A DNA stretch of 64,000 nt from an uncultured Planktomarina sp. (GCA_905182425.1 CAJJBP010000003.1:37318-101317), one strand, 5' to 3'; positions 36,388 through 46,251 are shown, counted from the first letter of the stretch. The notes: generated by a model from the letters alone, not told the origin. Translations and numbers: made by a program.

Positions 36388-37755
36388 TCAACTCAATTTC
36401 TCCAGCAACTTACAATAGGCTGTCTGCCCAATTCTGAAGTTTGAGAGACGGAAAAATTCATTAGGTGCATGCAGATTTTCATCACTCATCCCAAAGGCAA
36501 AGACGGTTGCATGCACGCCAAGTTCTTTCAGCAACATGGTCATTACTGGGATAGAACCGCCAGTGCGGATAATATAGGGGGACTTGCCATAGACTTCAGT
36601 TAAAACGTCGGCAGCTACCGCGCTTGAATTATGTCCTGAAGGGACAAGGAAGGGGTCGGCACTTCCTGCAAGGCGATCAACTGTGACTCGCAGTCCCTTG
36701 GGGCAATGCGCCTCAATATGGGTTTTGAGTTTTGCAAAAATTACATCTGGTTTCTGGTTGGCGACAAGGCGGCAGGTGATTTTGGAAAAGGCTTGAGCGG
36801 GCAATACGGTCTTTATTCCACTGCCCTGCCAGCCGCCCCAGATCCCGTTCAATTCAAACGTGGGCCGCGCCCATAGGCGTTCGCGAGTACTATAGCCCGC
36901 TTCGCCAAAAACTTCTTGAATCCCAAGGTCGGAAATATACTGTTCCTCGTCAAAGGGAACGCGGTCTATGGCCATGCGGTCCTCGACAGTTAAGTCTATT
37001 ACGTCATCATAAAAACCGGCTACTTTGACCTTGCCATCAAGGCCTTTCATTGAGGCAATTATATGGGTTAGACCTTGAATAGGGTTGGCGATACCACCAC
37101 CCTGTTGACCAGAATGCTGGTCAGTCTTTGCCCCAGTGACGGTAACTTGCGCGGCGACAAGGCCTTTGAGGCCAGTGATGAGGTTGGGCTGGTCCTCAGC
37201 CCATTGGCTTCCATCAGCGGAAAAAATCATATCGGCTTTCAGAAGTGCGCCATTAGCTGCAATGAAAGCAGGCAAATGTGGAGAGCCTATTTCTTCTTGC
37301 CCCTCAAAGAAGAACTTCACGTTTACGGGCAAGCTACCTTTAGTTTTCAGCAATGCTTCAACAGATAAGATAGGGATGAACATGCCACCTTTGTCGTCGG
37401 AAGCTCCTCGACCCCAGACTTTGTCATCTCGCACTTCTGGTGAAAAAGGTGGGGTTTGCCATAGTTCAAAAGGTTCTGCGGGCTGAACGTCGAAATGCCC
37501 GTAGATAAGGACGGTTGGTTTTCCAGGATCTGCATGAAGCCAATCGCCATAAACGATGGGATGGCCCTCGGTTGTCATCAACCTTGCGTTTTCGATTCCA
37601 GCAGAAATAAGCCTTTGAACAACCCAATTTCCTGCTGTTACAACATCATCCACATGGTCTTCGGAAGCAGACACGGATGGAATACGTACAAACTCGAGAA
37701 GTTCTTCCACAAACCGAGATTGGTTGGCGTCGAGATAATCTGACCACTTCATCAT
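36388..37755 (-). CDS. M20-family dipeptidase/carboxypeptidase
   Basis: This protein of about 455 aa is a zinc peptidase of the M20 (CPDA-like) type. The metal-site motifs appear in order: GHFDVQPAEP (about 87-96), GRGASDDKGG (bridging Asp), EGQEEIGSP (catalytic Glu), then a distal FAFGMSDENLHAPNEF His. It cleaves dipeptides or N-acyl amino acids in the cytoplasm. Two successive ATGs (37755 and 37752) follow AAAGGA; a further ATG at 37767 overlaps the upstream gene. It is cotranscribed with the amidohydrolase upstream. Confidence 0.87.
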   Translation of the reverse strand: MMKWSDYLDANQSRFVEELLEFVRIPSVSASEDHVDDVVTAGNWVVQRLISAGIENARLMTTEGHPIVYGDWLHADPGKPTVLIYGHFDVQPAEPFELWQTPPFSPEVRDDKVWGRGASDDKGGMFIPILSVEALLKTKGSLPVNVKFFFEGQEEIGSPHLPAFIAANGALLKADMIFSADGSQWAEDQPNLITGLKGLVAAQVTVTGAKTDQHSGQQGGGIANPIQGLTHIIASMKGLDGKVKVAGFYDDVIDLTVEDRMAIDRVPFDEEQYISDLGIQEVFGEAGYSTRERLWARPTFELNGIWGGWQGSGIKTVLPAQAFSKITCRLVANQKPDVIFAKLKTHIEAHCPKGLRVTVDRLAGSADPFLVPSGHNSSAVAADVLTEVYGKSPYIIRTGGSIPVMTMLLKELGVHATVFAFGMSDENLHAPNEFFRLSNFRIGQTAYCKLLEKLS

Positions 37756-37763
37756 TTGTCCTT

Positions 37764-38930
37764 TCATGCCAATGGCATCCTGCGCTCAGCCATTTCGGCG
37801 AACCAACTACATCCAGCTGGTATTGCATCATCGTTGAATTCATAGGCTGGATTATGAAGTGCGGCGCTATCCCCATTTCCGATGAACAAAAAGGCACCTG
37901 GCCGTTCAGCCAGCATGTCAGCAAAATCTTCGCCGGGCATTACTGGATCTTGATCACGAATGACTGACCCCGATACTTTTACCGCAACATCTGCTGCGTA
38001 TCCTGCATGCTCTGGACTATTAATCGTTGGGGGTACGCAAGGCGTATAGGCCACCTCAGCAGAAGCACTAAAGGCTTTTGCAGTGTTTTCTGCAAGTGCT
38101 GAAAGCCTATTGATAATGTGCGTTTGCACGATGGGATCAAAGTATCGCACAGTGCCGCGTAAAATAATTTCCTCAGGAATGATATTAAATGTATCGCTAT
38201 CACTGCGCATTCCACAAATTGAAACAACCACGGTTTTCATCGGATCGACATTTCGGGAAACAATTGACTGCATGGCAACGACGACATGAGAAGCGACTAA
38301 AGTAGTATCAACTGCCTGATGTGGCAATGCAGCATGACCACCCTTGCCTGTTATTTTAATTTCAAAAAAATCTGCAGCTGCCATCTGTGCGCCCTCGCGC
38401 ACGGCAAATTGACCAACAGGAATGCCTGGCCAATTATGCATCCCATAAACTTCTTGGATGTTCCAGCGACCCATCATGTCGTCGGCGATCATGGCCTTTG
38501 CGCCACCGCCACCTTCCTCTGCGGGCTGAAAAATTAACACAACTGTGCCATCAAAATTGCGCGTCTCCGCTAGATATTTTGCAGTGCCGAGCAAAATTGC
38601 TGTATGGCCATCGTGGCCACAGGCATGCATCTTACCTGGGTCAATGGAGGCATGAGGAAGATCTGTCATTTCCTGCAGTGGTAGCGCGTCCATATCTGCT
38701 CGAAACCCAATGGTCATGCCTGCCGTATTCTGATTGCCACGTATTACCCCGACCACACCTGTGAGGCCAACTTCTGTCACCACTTCATCACATCCAAACC
38801 TGCGAAGTTGTTCTGCAACTAAGGCAGCCGTGCGTTGCTCCTCAAATCGCAACTCTGGATGCCTATGGATATCACGTCGCCAACCGACTATTTCACTATG
38901 TAATTCTGACAGACGGTTTTTTATTGGCAT
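37764..38930 (-). CDS. M20D-family amidohydrolase (hippurate hydrolase-like)
   Basis: This 388-aa enzyme has the M20D motifs: FRADMDALPLQE (about 74-85), MHACGHDGHTA (metal-ligand Cys/His), QPAEEGGGGAKAM (catalytic Glu) and a dimerisation domain in the middle with the conserved GKGGHAALPH. It hydrolyses N-acyl amino acids or releases amino acids from conjugates. It is the first gene of a leftward pair, and its TGA overlaps the upstream start of the dipeptidase (ATGA), which implies coupling. Confidence 0.9.
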   Translation of the reverse strand: MPIKNRLSELHSEIVGWRRDIHRHPELRFEEQRTAALVAEQLRRFGCDEVVTEVGLTGVVGVIRGNQNTAGMTIGFRADMDALPLQEMTDLPHASIDPGKMHACGHDGHTAILLGTAKYLAETRNFDGTVVLIFQPAEEGGGGAKAMIADDMMGRWNIQEVYGMHNWPGIPVGQFAVREGAQMAAADFFEIKITGKGGHAALPHQAVDTTLVASHVVVAMQSIVSRNVDPMKTVVVSICGMRSDSDTFNIIPEEIILRGTVRYFDPIVQTHIINRLSALAENTAKAFSASAEVAYTPCVPPTINSPEHAGYAADVAVKVSGSVIRDQDPVMPGEDFADMLAERPGAFLFIGNGDSAALHNPAYEFNDDAIPAGCSWFAEMAERRMPLA

Positions 38931-39112
38931 TAGAAGATACCCCTATTAGTAGAGACATATAAGCATACCAAAACTACTAAAGCCGCCTATACATGATGCG
39001 ACATAGCCTAACCGCTGAACTCAAATATTCAAGAAAAACGCTCATTTATAAACTGTTTTTTTCTGCTATCTAACGATAAGTTAAAATTTGGCTGTTAACT
39101 TCTGGAGGTGCA

Positions 39113-40360
39113 ATGTCATACCTGTTTGACCAAGAACTTGAAGAACGACTGGTACGTTACGCGGCGATTGATAGCCAAAGTGATGAAACGTCTACATCGT
39201 CGCCTAGCAGTAAAATCCAACTTGATATGCTTCAGCTTCTTGAGGCCGAACTCGTCGAAATTGGTGCCAAGAATGTCCGCCTAACAGACTATGGCGTGGT
39301 GCTTGCCACAATTCCGGGCACAATCGATGGCCCGACGATTGGACTTTTAGCACATGTGGACACAGCACCACAGTTCAATGCTACAGGTGTCAAACCCCGC
39401 GTTATTCGCGGTTATAATGGTGGAGACATAACCTTTCCAGATGCTGCAGGACTTGTACTATCTCCAGAAGAATATCCCTATCTGGCGGAAAAGGTTGGTC
39501 AGGATATTGTTACAGCGTCTGGTACGACCCTACTCGGTGCAGATGACAAGGCTGGCATCGCTATAATAATGACCGCTGCGCGACACTTGTTGAACCACCC
39601 AGAGATCTCGCATGGTCCCATCCGAATTGCTTTCACACCGGATGAGGAAATTGGCCGTGGTGTCACGGCACCATTACCTGATGATCTGGCAGCTGATTTT
39701 GCATATACGTTTGACGGAGCTGCAGTGGGTTTGATCGAATATGAAAGTTTTTCGGCTGATGCCGCAGAAATTAAGATTACGGGTATCTCGATCCATCCTG
39801 GCTCAGCCAAAGGAAAGATGGTAAACGCAATTCACCTTGCATCAAAGATCATTGCAACCTTGCCTCAGGCTACAATGACGCCCGAAGTCACTGACAAACG
39901 TGAAGGGTTTATTCATGCAACCCAGATGTATGGTGATGCGGCAGAAATGACTATTAAACTTATCTTGCGTGATTTCGAACGGGATGCACTGACTGCCAAA
40001 GGTGATTTATTGCAACAGGTTTGCCTTGCTGTTCAGGCCACTGAACCAAGAGCGGAAATCTCCTGCATAATCAGTCCACAATACCGCAACATGCGCTATT
40101 GGTTGGAATCTGATATGGGACCGGTGGATCTTGCCCGCGCGGCCTCTATAAAACTGGGTATAGAATCCGTTTCTGTACCAATCCGTGGGGGAACCGACGG
40201 ATCTATACTGACCGAAATGGGTGTCCCGACACCTAATATTTTCACTGGCATGCAGAACATTCATGGGCCACTTGAATGGATCTCAGTACAAGACATGGCC
40301 AAGGCCACAGAGTTTTGCCTGACCCTGACCGAGTTAGCAGGTAAAAAAAATTTGAATTAA
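39113..40360 (+). CDS. pepT: Tripeptide aminopeptidase (peptidase T, M20B)
   Basis: This 415-aa zinc aminopeptidase removes the N-terminal residue of tripeptides. Metal and catalytic motifs: LAHVDTAP (about 82-89), LLGADDKAGI, TPDEEIGRG and the distal FTGMQNIHGPLEW. It has the usual length of PepT. A GGAGG site lies 4 bases before the ATG. It is divergent from the two M20 genes at its left, so three related peptidases share one locus, suggesting peptide scavenging. Confidence 0.92.
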   Translation: MSYLFDQELEERLVRYAAIDSQSDETSTSSPSSKIQLDMLQLLEAELVEIGAKNVRLTDYGVVLATIPGTIDGPTIGLLAHVDTAPQFNATGVKPRVIRGYNGGDITFPDAAGLVLSPEEYPYLAEKVGQDIVTASGTTLLGADDKAGIAIIMTAARHLLNHPEISHGPIRIAFTPDEEIGRGVTAPLPDDLAADFAYTFDGAAVGLIEYESFSADAAEIKITGISIHPGSAKGKMVNAIHLASKIIATLPQATMTPEVTDKREGFIHATQMYGDAAEMTIKLILRDFERDALTAKGDLLQQVCLAVQATEPRAEISCIISPQYRNMRYWLESDMGPVDLARAASIKLGIESVSVPIRGGTDGSILTEMGVPTPNIFTGMQNIHGPLEWISVQDMAKATEFCLTLTELAGKKNLN

Positions 40361-40589
40361 TCCGATTGGTGCTGTCCAACAAATGGAAATATGCATCGAA
40401 TTTTAATTATAGACTAGCTTCATGCGCTTAATAATTGTTGTTACTCAGTGAGAGCTGAAGCACCGTTTAGCTTGAAATGGGTAGGTGAATAGATATGGCC
40501 CTCCAATAAAACTGCTGTCCAATGTATCCGCGCGCCCAACGCTACAGGGCGCACGGCTCTGCACATGGCTCTAGCGTGGCTAAGCACAA

Positions 40590-41243
40590 TCAATCGAAAC
40601 AACGCACTAGCGGGCGGGCGGCGCGAAAAATCTCGATCAGCAGATCGATTACGTCGTCTTCAAGCAGGAGGGCGTCCGGTACGTCTTTTCTGCATCCGAA
40701 CCCAACCATTTTTAAATAGAGCGCTGCGGGATCGCTACCCAAGACGCCATTAGGTAAAGCGCTCAATTCTCGTCGTGTAACTAGCCCGTCTGGGAAATCC
40801 GTTTTGAACTCAGGATCTGCCAAAATGTCTTGTAGTTCCTTCGGATCATCGATCAAACGCGCCCGCATTCGCGCAAGCGCCATCTTAGATGGTTGGAAAA
40901 GTGCAGCCCCAGCATAGCAATTTCCTGGCTCGAGATGGAGGTAATATCCAAAGTCTTCCGCTGGATGACCCGCATTGGCAAATACATCCACGTCTGCTTT
41001 AAATAGGCCGCTTCCAATACGATCCCGCGGTTCTTGGAAAAACCTCGTGAAGCTTTGCTTTGGTTTGCTTCGGGCATCAGCCACTAAATAATCAAAAAGA
41101 TGAGCGTAATCGTGCAGCGTCGTTGCAATCCCAGTAAAATTACGCATGGCATCATCACGCTCAGGTCTGTGCTCGTCCATCCAAACTTTTCTGTTGTTTT
41201 GTCCTAGATCCGTAAGGAACGTGAATGTTTCAGGCTCTACCAT
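40590..41243 (-). CDS. DUF2461 (TIGR02453-family) protein
   Basis: This protein of 217 aa has the family pattern FTFLTDLGQNNRKVWMDEHRPER at the N-terminus (about 6-28), RDRIGSGLFKADVDVF in the middle, and FGYYLHLEPGNCYAGAALFQPSK. The function of DUF2461 is unknown. The start at 41243 is chosen because AGGAA lies 10 bases upstream and the family consensus begins there. No operon partner is evident. Confidence 0.8.
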   Translation of the reverse strand: MVEPETFTFLTDLGQNNRKVWMDEHRPERDDAMRNFTGIATTLHDYAHLFDYLVADARSKPKQSFTRFFQEPRDRIGSGLFKADVDVFANAGHPAEDFGYYLHLEPGNCYAGAALFQPSKMALARMRARLIDDPKELQDILADPEFKTDFPDGLVTRRELSALPNGVLGSDPAALYLKMVGFGCRKDVPDALLLEDDVIDLLIEIFRAARPLVRCFD

Positions 41244-41555
41244 TGTCACATTTCCTGTATCGCTATCACCACACAACTCATTTGCGTGCCCCGTTTTAGT
41301 AAGGAGTGTTTAGACCTTATCCCTAAGCCTCTGACACCAAAAGCCCAAATGGCTTTACTATTTAAAATTTATCAACTCAATATTTGTGTTCAGGCTTATG
41401 ATATCGTTCGTTCTGCGTCCTTGAATTGTGTGAATTAGGCTAATAAACGACGTGCCAGGTCTTTATGTAGTGAAGTGGGCAGTGTTTTGTCATTAGACGA
41501 GGCTGCAAAGTCGCCTGGCCCGTCGCAAGTAATTTTGTCTGACAGAGACCTCATA
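41244..41555. other. Intergenic region, nothing recognised
   Basis: About 310 bases between leftward genes. No supported RNA, repeat or terminator. Confidence 0.35.
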
Positions 41556-43790
41556 TTATAAAATGAGATCAAATGTTTTGATCAGTGGCAATTCGCGTGC
41601 CCGTGTTCCCGTTAAATCAAACAGCGCGTTACCCAAGGCCGGCATAGATGGCGGCGTGCTCGGTTCGCCTGCTCCGCCAAGGAACAGATTGTTTTCAAGT
41701 AGACGAACTTCGAATTTCGGCACAGTATGCATCCGCAGTGCGTCATAGTCATAAAAGTTCTCTTGCTCGACCATACCATCAGAAAACGTGATTTCGCCCT
41801 GCATTGCCGCAGACAGGCCATAGATTACGCCAGATATCATTTGCGTTTTAACAATGCGGGGGTCCAAAACCACACCGAGATCGGCAGCGATCCAGCATTT
41901 GTTGATCTTTATACCATTGCCAGTATCTTCAACTTCTATGACTTCAGCAACGGGGGTGCCAAAGGAATGAGTAAAAGCAACGCCGCGACCGATCCCGTCA
42001 GGCGTGTTGCCCGTCCAGGCTGACATTTCACGAACCGCCTCGATGACTGAAGCGGAAGGCCCATGCTCAGAGCGAGCGAGATCCAGGCGGAATTGCAGAG
42101 GATCAGTACCTGCCGCATGTGCCAATTCGTCTATGAATGTATCAAGTATAAACCCGTTTGCCGAAGCACCAACGGATCGCCAAAATCCCAAAGGCACGTC
42201 TATATCGGTCAAGTAGCCGGCAATGCGGAAATTTGGGATACTATAAGGCTGGTCTGCAGCGCCTTCGACATGTAACCGGTCTGGACCAGGAGGTATCGAT
42301 CCTTGTTGGCGCAGTGAAGAGATATGAAAGACCGAAGGTCCTGCAATCTTACCGTCGACGAGTACTGCCTTAGCGTCTTGTATGACGCCGCGGAACTGCG
42401 CGGCAATTGCGGGTCGGAAAAAGTCATTTCTAATATCTTCTTTGCGGCTCCACGCCATGCGGATCGGCGTGTTCGGCATCGCTTTTGCAATCAGTGCTGC
42501 TTGAACCGAAAAGTCGTTCTCACCGCGCCGTCCGAATGCGCCACCCATCATTGTTGTGTTAATGGTCACTTGTGCTGAATCAAGTCCTACGGCTTGGGCG
42601 CATGCATCGCGTGTAGCTGTTGGTGATTGATTTCCAGCCCACACTTCTAAGGCATCACCTGTAAAATACGCCGTGGCAGTCATTGGTTCCATCGTTGTAT
42701 GCGCAAGCCACGGGACATAGTACTCGGCTGTCACTTCAGTACCTGCAACGTCGGTGCTTACATCACCGTCATCGCGAACCGTACTGTTGGCTTCACCCTT
42801 CAGCGATGCCAGTATAGCACTTCGCAGTCCGGCGGTATCGGCTGGATAGGTCGCTGGGGCCCACGAAATGTCAACGGCCTCTGCAGCTTGGATTGCAAGC
42901 CATGTGTTGGTCGCAACCACAGCGATGCCATCGCCCATATTAATAATCGCTTCGACGCCATCCATTTTCTTTGCAATATCAGCATCATAGCTAATCATAC
43001 CATTGCGGGTTGGACTCATCCGCACGGTTGCGAACTTCATACGGTCAAGCTGGATATCAGTCGCGTACTGGGCAGTGCCTGTCGATTTTCCAACCATATC
43101 AGTCCGCGGCATTGGGCGGCCGAGATACTTCCATGTTGATTTGTCGCGCAACTCAACGTCTGGGGCTGTCACGTTACGGACCGCTTCCACCAGATCGACG
43201 TATGGAATTATAGTGCCGTCTGGTGCTATTACTGCACTGTCTTTCGTTGTAAGATCAGCCACGTCGACACCAATTTTTATGGATGCCGCAATCTTTAACG
43301 CCTCACGAGCAGAGGCACCTACATAGCGCATCCGTTCATAAAAATCTTTCATCGATGTGGATCCACCAGTTCCCTGCAAGTCCAGCAACTTGCCGACTTT
43401 GCCAACCTGCTGGCGCAAACCATGCTTAAAGGCCGTATCCTTGTAGTGCGCGCCTGGAATGGCAAATCCCAAAAAAACAGAGTTGTAATAAGCCTGCGCA
43501 GGAGGGCCATGCAGCACGGTGATATCTTCCCAAGCGACATCTAATTCTTCAGCAGCTAAAGCCGCCAGCGTCGTCTGCACACCCTGGCCCATCTCAGCGC
43601 GAGGTGTAATCAACGTGACACCATCTTTGGTGATTAGCACAAAAGGGTTAAGTGTTGCCTCGCCCTCTCCTGCAACCAGCGGATTGGGAGCATCTCTGTT
43701 GATTTGGTAAACGCCGAATGCCGCACCGCCGACAATGGCCGTAGAACCGATCAGAAATGTCCGGCGGGCGATTGTTTTGATACGTGCCAT
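41556..43790 (-). CDS. iorB: Molybdenum hydroxylase large subunit, isoquinoline 1-oxidoreductase beta type
   Basis: This 744-aa protein of the xanthine dehydrogenase superfamily is the subunit that binds the molybdopterin cofactor. The N-terminus has a twin-arginine signal (RRTFLIGSTAIVGGAAFG), so it is exported folded. Cofactor-binding motifs include EMGQGVQTTLAAL, MMGGAFGRRGE and near the C-terminus GGAGEPSTPPS, whose Glu is the probable catalytic base. It hydroxylates an N-heterocycle or oxidises an aldehyde; the substrate is unknown. It follows the iron-sulfur subunit by 2 bases. No cytochrome subunit or XdhC-type maturation protein is adjacent. Confidence 0.9.
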   Translation of the reverse strand: MARIKTIARRTFLIGSTAIVGGAAFGVYQINRDAPNPLVAGEGEATLNPFVLITKDGVTLITPRAEMGQGVQTTLAALAAEELDVAWEDITVLHGPPAQAYYNSVFLGFAIPGAHYKDTAFKHGLRQQVGKVGKLLDLQGTGGSTSMKDFYERMRYVGASAREALKIAASIKIGVDVADLTTKDSAVIAPDGTIIPYVDLVEAVRNVTAPDVELRDKSTWKYLGRPMPRTDMVGKSTGTAQYATDIQLDRMKFATVRMSPTRNGMISYDADIAKKMDGVEAIINMGDGIAVVATNTWLAIQAAEAVDISWAPATYPADTAGLRSAILASLKGEANSTVRDDGDVSTDVAGTEVTAEYYVPWLAHTTMEPMTATAYFTGDALEVWAGNQSPTATRDACAQAVGLDSAQVTINTTMMGGAFGRRGENDFSVQAALIAKAMPNTPIRMAWSRKEDIRNDFFRPAIAAQFRGVIQDAKAVLVDGKIAGPSVFHISSLRQQGSIPPGPDRLHVEGAADQPYSIPNFRIAGYLTDIDVPLGFWRSVGASANGFILDTFIDELAHAAGTDPLQFRLDLARSEHGPSASVIEAVREMSAWTGNTPDGIGRGVAFTHSFGTPVAEVIEVEDTGNGIKINKCWIAADLGVVLDPRIVKTQMISGVIYGLSAAMQGEITFSDGMVEQENFYDYDALRMHTVPKFEVRLLENNLFLGGAGEPSTPPSMPALGNALFDLTGTRARELPLIKTFDLIL

Positions 43791-43792
43791 AC

Positions 43793-44260
43793 CTACACCT
43801 TCTCCGAGATGCGCTGCGCCGCATCTTTAATTGCTGCCCTTATCCGTGGGTACGTACCACATCGGCAAAGGTTACCTTTCATGGCATCATCAATGTCTTG
43901 ATCTGTGGCTTGGGGTGTTTCGTGAAGTAACGCGGATGCGTTCATAATCTGCCCAGATTGGCAATAACCGCATTGGGCAACCTGATGATCCACCCAAGCC
44001 TGTTGAATAATTGCCATATTTGTAGGCGTCCCAAGACCCTCAATCGTTGTTACCTCGCCCCAGACGTCAACGAGCGTGATTTGACACGATCTCACAGCTT
44101 CACCATCGATATGAACAGTGCATGCACCACATGCACCAGCACCGCAGCCAAACTTCGTACCGGTCAAACCGACTTCATCGCGCAACACCCAAAGGAGCGG
44201 CACATTATCAGGCAGATCTACATCATGTACAGATCCGTTAATCAGAAGTCGCTTTGACAT
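43793..44260 (-). CDS. iorA: Molybdenum hydroxylase small subunit, [2Fe-2S] protein, IorA type
   Basis: This 155-aa subunit has two [2Fe-2S] sites: a plant-ferredoxin-like one ([17 protein letters not shown]) and a helical one ([11 protein letters not shown] plus [10 protein letters not shown]). It carries electrons from the molybdenum subunit encoded next. It has no signal peptide and may be co-exported by partnership with the twin-arginine subunit (known for this type). The upstream spacer holds eight TACTC repeats, only 35 bases from the start codon. Confidence 0.9.
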   Translation of the reverse strand: MSKRLLINGSVHDVDLPDNVPLLWVLRDEVGLTGTKFGCGAGACGACTVHIDGEAVRSCQITLVDVWGEVTTIEGLGTPTNMAIIQQAWVDHQVAQCGYCQSGQIMNASALLHETPQATDQDIDDAMKGNLCRCGTYPRIRAAIKDAAQRISEKV

Positions 44261-44295
44261 TTGTTTTCCTACATTGAAAAAATAGAATAAATACG

Positions 44296-44335
44296 TACTC
44301 TACTCTACTCTACTCTACTCTACTCTACTCTACTC
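44296..44335. repeat. Pentanucleotide microsatellite (TACTC) x8
   Basis: Eight perfect tandem copies of TACTC. On the minus strand (GAGTA) the array starts inside the last codons of the Gfo/Idh gene, supplies its TAG stop, and ends about 35 bases before the iorA start. Copy-number change would not alter the protein but would alter the spacing upstream of iorA. Confidence 0.95.
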
Positions 44336-45424
44336 GAACTCGACTACCCTACCGGTAGCGGCACTTTCCTGAGCAGCCATCCCCATTATAACAGCCTTAT
44401 ACCCATCTCCTAAGTTGACATCTGGGGTTTGTTTTTGCCCTCGAACCATATCCAAGAATAGCTTATGCTGATAAAATGTAGCGCCATTGTGATCGCCGGC
44501 ATCCAAGATGACCGGATCAACCAACACTTCAGTGGTAACTGGTTTTTTTGGAAATCGAGGGCTTTCTATTAGCAATGGCACGGGAGCCATTCCCAATTCC
44601 TTGGGCCAAAACCGACCTGGTCCAGGTACTTTAGCTTCTAATTTTCCCTTTGGGCCAACCGCAGAAATTTCTTCCTGATACTCGGCACCTTCAGCAAACA
44701 TACAAAGTTCTAGCATTGCCCTAGCGCCGTTTGCAAAATCAACAATCACATAGCCATTGTCCAATATATCGGGAACCCTACCTTCGTACCTTTCGTTCAA
44801 GTGGTTTGCGTCCTGTCCTGCACTCGCCATAATGCGAACCGGTTCAGATTTTATAATAAGTCGCATAAGATCAAAAAAATGACAGCATTTCTCTACAAAA
44901 GTTCCGCCAGTTTTATCGTTAAAACGGTTCCAGTCGCCTATTTTATTTAAGAACGGAAAACGATGCTCACGAATTGTGAGCATTTTGACGCCACCGGTAA
45001 CACTGTCCACTTTTTCAGTGAAGGCCTTAACCGGTGGCATGTAACGATACTCCATTGCGACCCATACCGGTGATGGATACGTCTTGATAAATTCCAATAT
45101 TGCAGTTTGATCTTCAGGTAATGTGAAAAGTGGTTTTTCGACCAGTAGGGGAAGGGGCCTTTTTTGCGCGATCCGCAGCATTTGTTCTAAGTGGCAATAG
45201 TTTGGGCTGGTAATGACCAGGCAATCCAGATTAGGAAAATCTAATAGGTCTTCGAAACTAGCTGCCAGCATAGCGTTTGGCACTCGCCTGCTGGCTGATA
45301 GTGCCATGTCTGAGTTAGGTTCAAAAATGACTGATACATTTGTACCTCCAAGCAATGCGATATTCTGCAAATGTTCGTGTCCCATCATTCCACAACCGAT
45401 CATGCCATAATTTATCATACTCAT
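44330..45424 (-). CDS. Gfo/Idh/MocA-family oxidoreductase (1)
   Basis: This 364-aa NAD(P)-dependent sugar oxidoreductase-like protein has an N-terminal Rossmann motif GMIGCGMMGHEH (about 7-18), the family EKP motif (LVEKPLF, Lys-Pro region near 94) and EKCCHFFDLMRL, whose His is the expected catalytic residue. Family members oxidise or epimerise sugars and inositols; some (GH109, GH188) are NAD-dependent glycosidases. It lies downstream of the GntR gene with a gap of 8 bases, so the two are cotranscribed. Its stop lies in the TACTC repeat. Confidence 0.88.
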   Translation of the reverse strand: MSMINYGMIGCGMMGHEHLQNIALLGGTNVSVIFEPNSDMALSASRRVPNAMLAASFEDLLDFPNLDCLVITSPNYCHLEQMLRIAQKRPLPLLVEKPLFTLPEDQTAILEFIKTYPSPVWVAMEYRYMPPVKAFTEKVDSVTGGVKMLTIREHRFPFLNKIGDWNRFNDKTGGTFVEKCCHFFDLMRLIIKSEPVRIMASAGQDANHLNERYEGRVPDILDNGYVIVDFANGARAMLELCMFAEGAEYQEEISAVGPKGKLEAKVPGPGRFWPKELGMAPVPLLIESPRFPKKPVTTEVLVDPVILDAGDHNGATFYQHKLFLDMVRGQKQTPDVNLGDGYKAVIMGMAAQESAATGRVVEFE

Positions 45425-45432
45425 TGGCCTTT

Positions 45433-46149
45433 CTATTTAAGCCTTTGTACATAATGTGCCTGGTTTGTATCAAACCAAGTTCGCGAATATTCTATTGGGG
45501 CAGCTGGTGCTCCCCAACTAAACCGTTCTATAAATCCAGTGGTAGTACCCGGTGAAAGTGCAAAAACTACCGGCGCCCAAGTAGGAACTTTTGCAATACT
45601 AACAAAGTCGTCAGCGCGCGAAACCCAGAGACCTAAGTGTGTACGATAATAATGATAAATCGAATCGGAAAGGTCACTTAATGTTATCACACCGACACTT
45701 TGGTCCAGCCAGATTTCCTCAATAGCAATAATTGTGTCATTCAAATAGCGAAGTCGCCGAATTCGTGATCCAATGTTCGAAGCCCCAAATTTAGGTAGAT
45801 CAAGTGGCTTTTTTTGCAATGAGACATCTAAAACATCTGCCTTTGGTAGCCCGCCTCCTTGGAGTAGCTCAAGACAAAACATTGCATAAACGCTTCCGTC
45901 AATCTGGTTTTTACGGACATAGTTTCCAGAGCCTTGAATGCTCTCAAGAAGTCCTAATTTTTGAAGTTCTTGTAACGATTTCCGGAGAGTCCCAACAGAA
46001 ACATTAAAGCTTTTTGCCATTTTCCTTTCGGGCACAAGACGCTCACCATCAAGCAAACGACCGGCTGCAATCTCGCGCACAAGAAATTCGCTAATCTGGA
46101 CAAATCGAGGAAGCGCGTTTGGATGTTTTTGTTTATAATTGATTACCAA
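45433..46149 (-). CDS. GntR-family regulator with UTRA domain
   Basis: This 238-aa protein has an N-terminal winged helix (about 12-75: LPRFVQISEFLVREIAAGRL, PERKMAKSFNVSVGTLRKSL) and a C-terminal UTRA effector domain (about 95-235) ending EYSRTWFDTNQAHY. HutC-type members sense sugars or small acids. The start codon is TTG at 46149 with AGGA 9 bases upstream; an ATG in another frame is not usable. It is divergent from the flavin monooxygenase gene, and the 102-base gap probably contains its operator. Confidence 0.88.
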   Translation of the reverse strand: MVINYKQKHPNALPRFVQISEFLVREIAAGRLLDGERLVPERKMAKSFNVSVGTLRKSLQELQKLGLLESIQGSGNYVRKNQIDGSVYAMFCLELLQGGGLPKADVLDVSLQKKPLDLPKFGASNIGSRIRRLRYLNDTIIAIEEIWLDQSVGVITLSDLSDSIYHYYRTHLGLWVSRADDFVSIAKVPTWAPVVFALSPGTTTGFIERFSWGAPAAPIEYSRTWFDTNQAHYVQRLK

Positions 46150-46251
46150 AGGATCATTTTCCTAACGGCTAAAAGTAAGAATTGATACACCATTGATCTA
46201 CATGTTTTGCAATGCTAGGCAAGAGCAGAGATGTATTTTACGGAGAGTTTT
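46150..46251. promoter_or_regulatory. Divergent promoter region of the carbohydrate cluster
   Basis: This 102-base spacer separates the GntR/UTRA gene from the flavin monooxygenase gene. It should hold both promoters and the GntR operator, but I see no clean palindrome. An ACGGAG site precedes the monooxygenase ATG at 46252. Confidence 0.4.

Noticed and set aside
40522..40753. Short + strand frames overlapping the DUF2461 gene end
   Set aside because: Arg/Ser-rich shadow frames of the minus-strand gene.
42699..43139. Long open frames antisense to iorB (up to 146 aa)
   Set aside because: Shadow frames of a gene with clear molybdenum-hydroxylase motifs.
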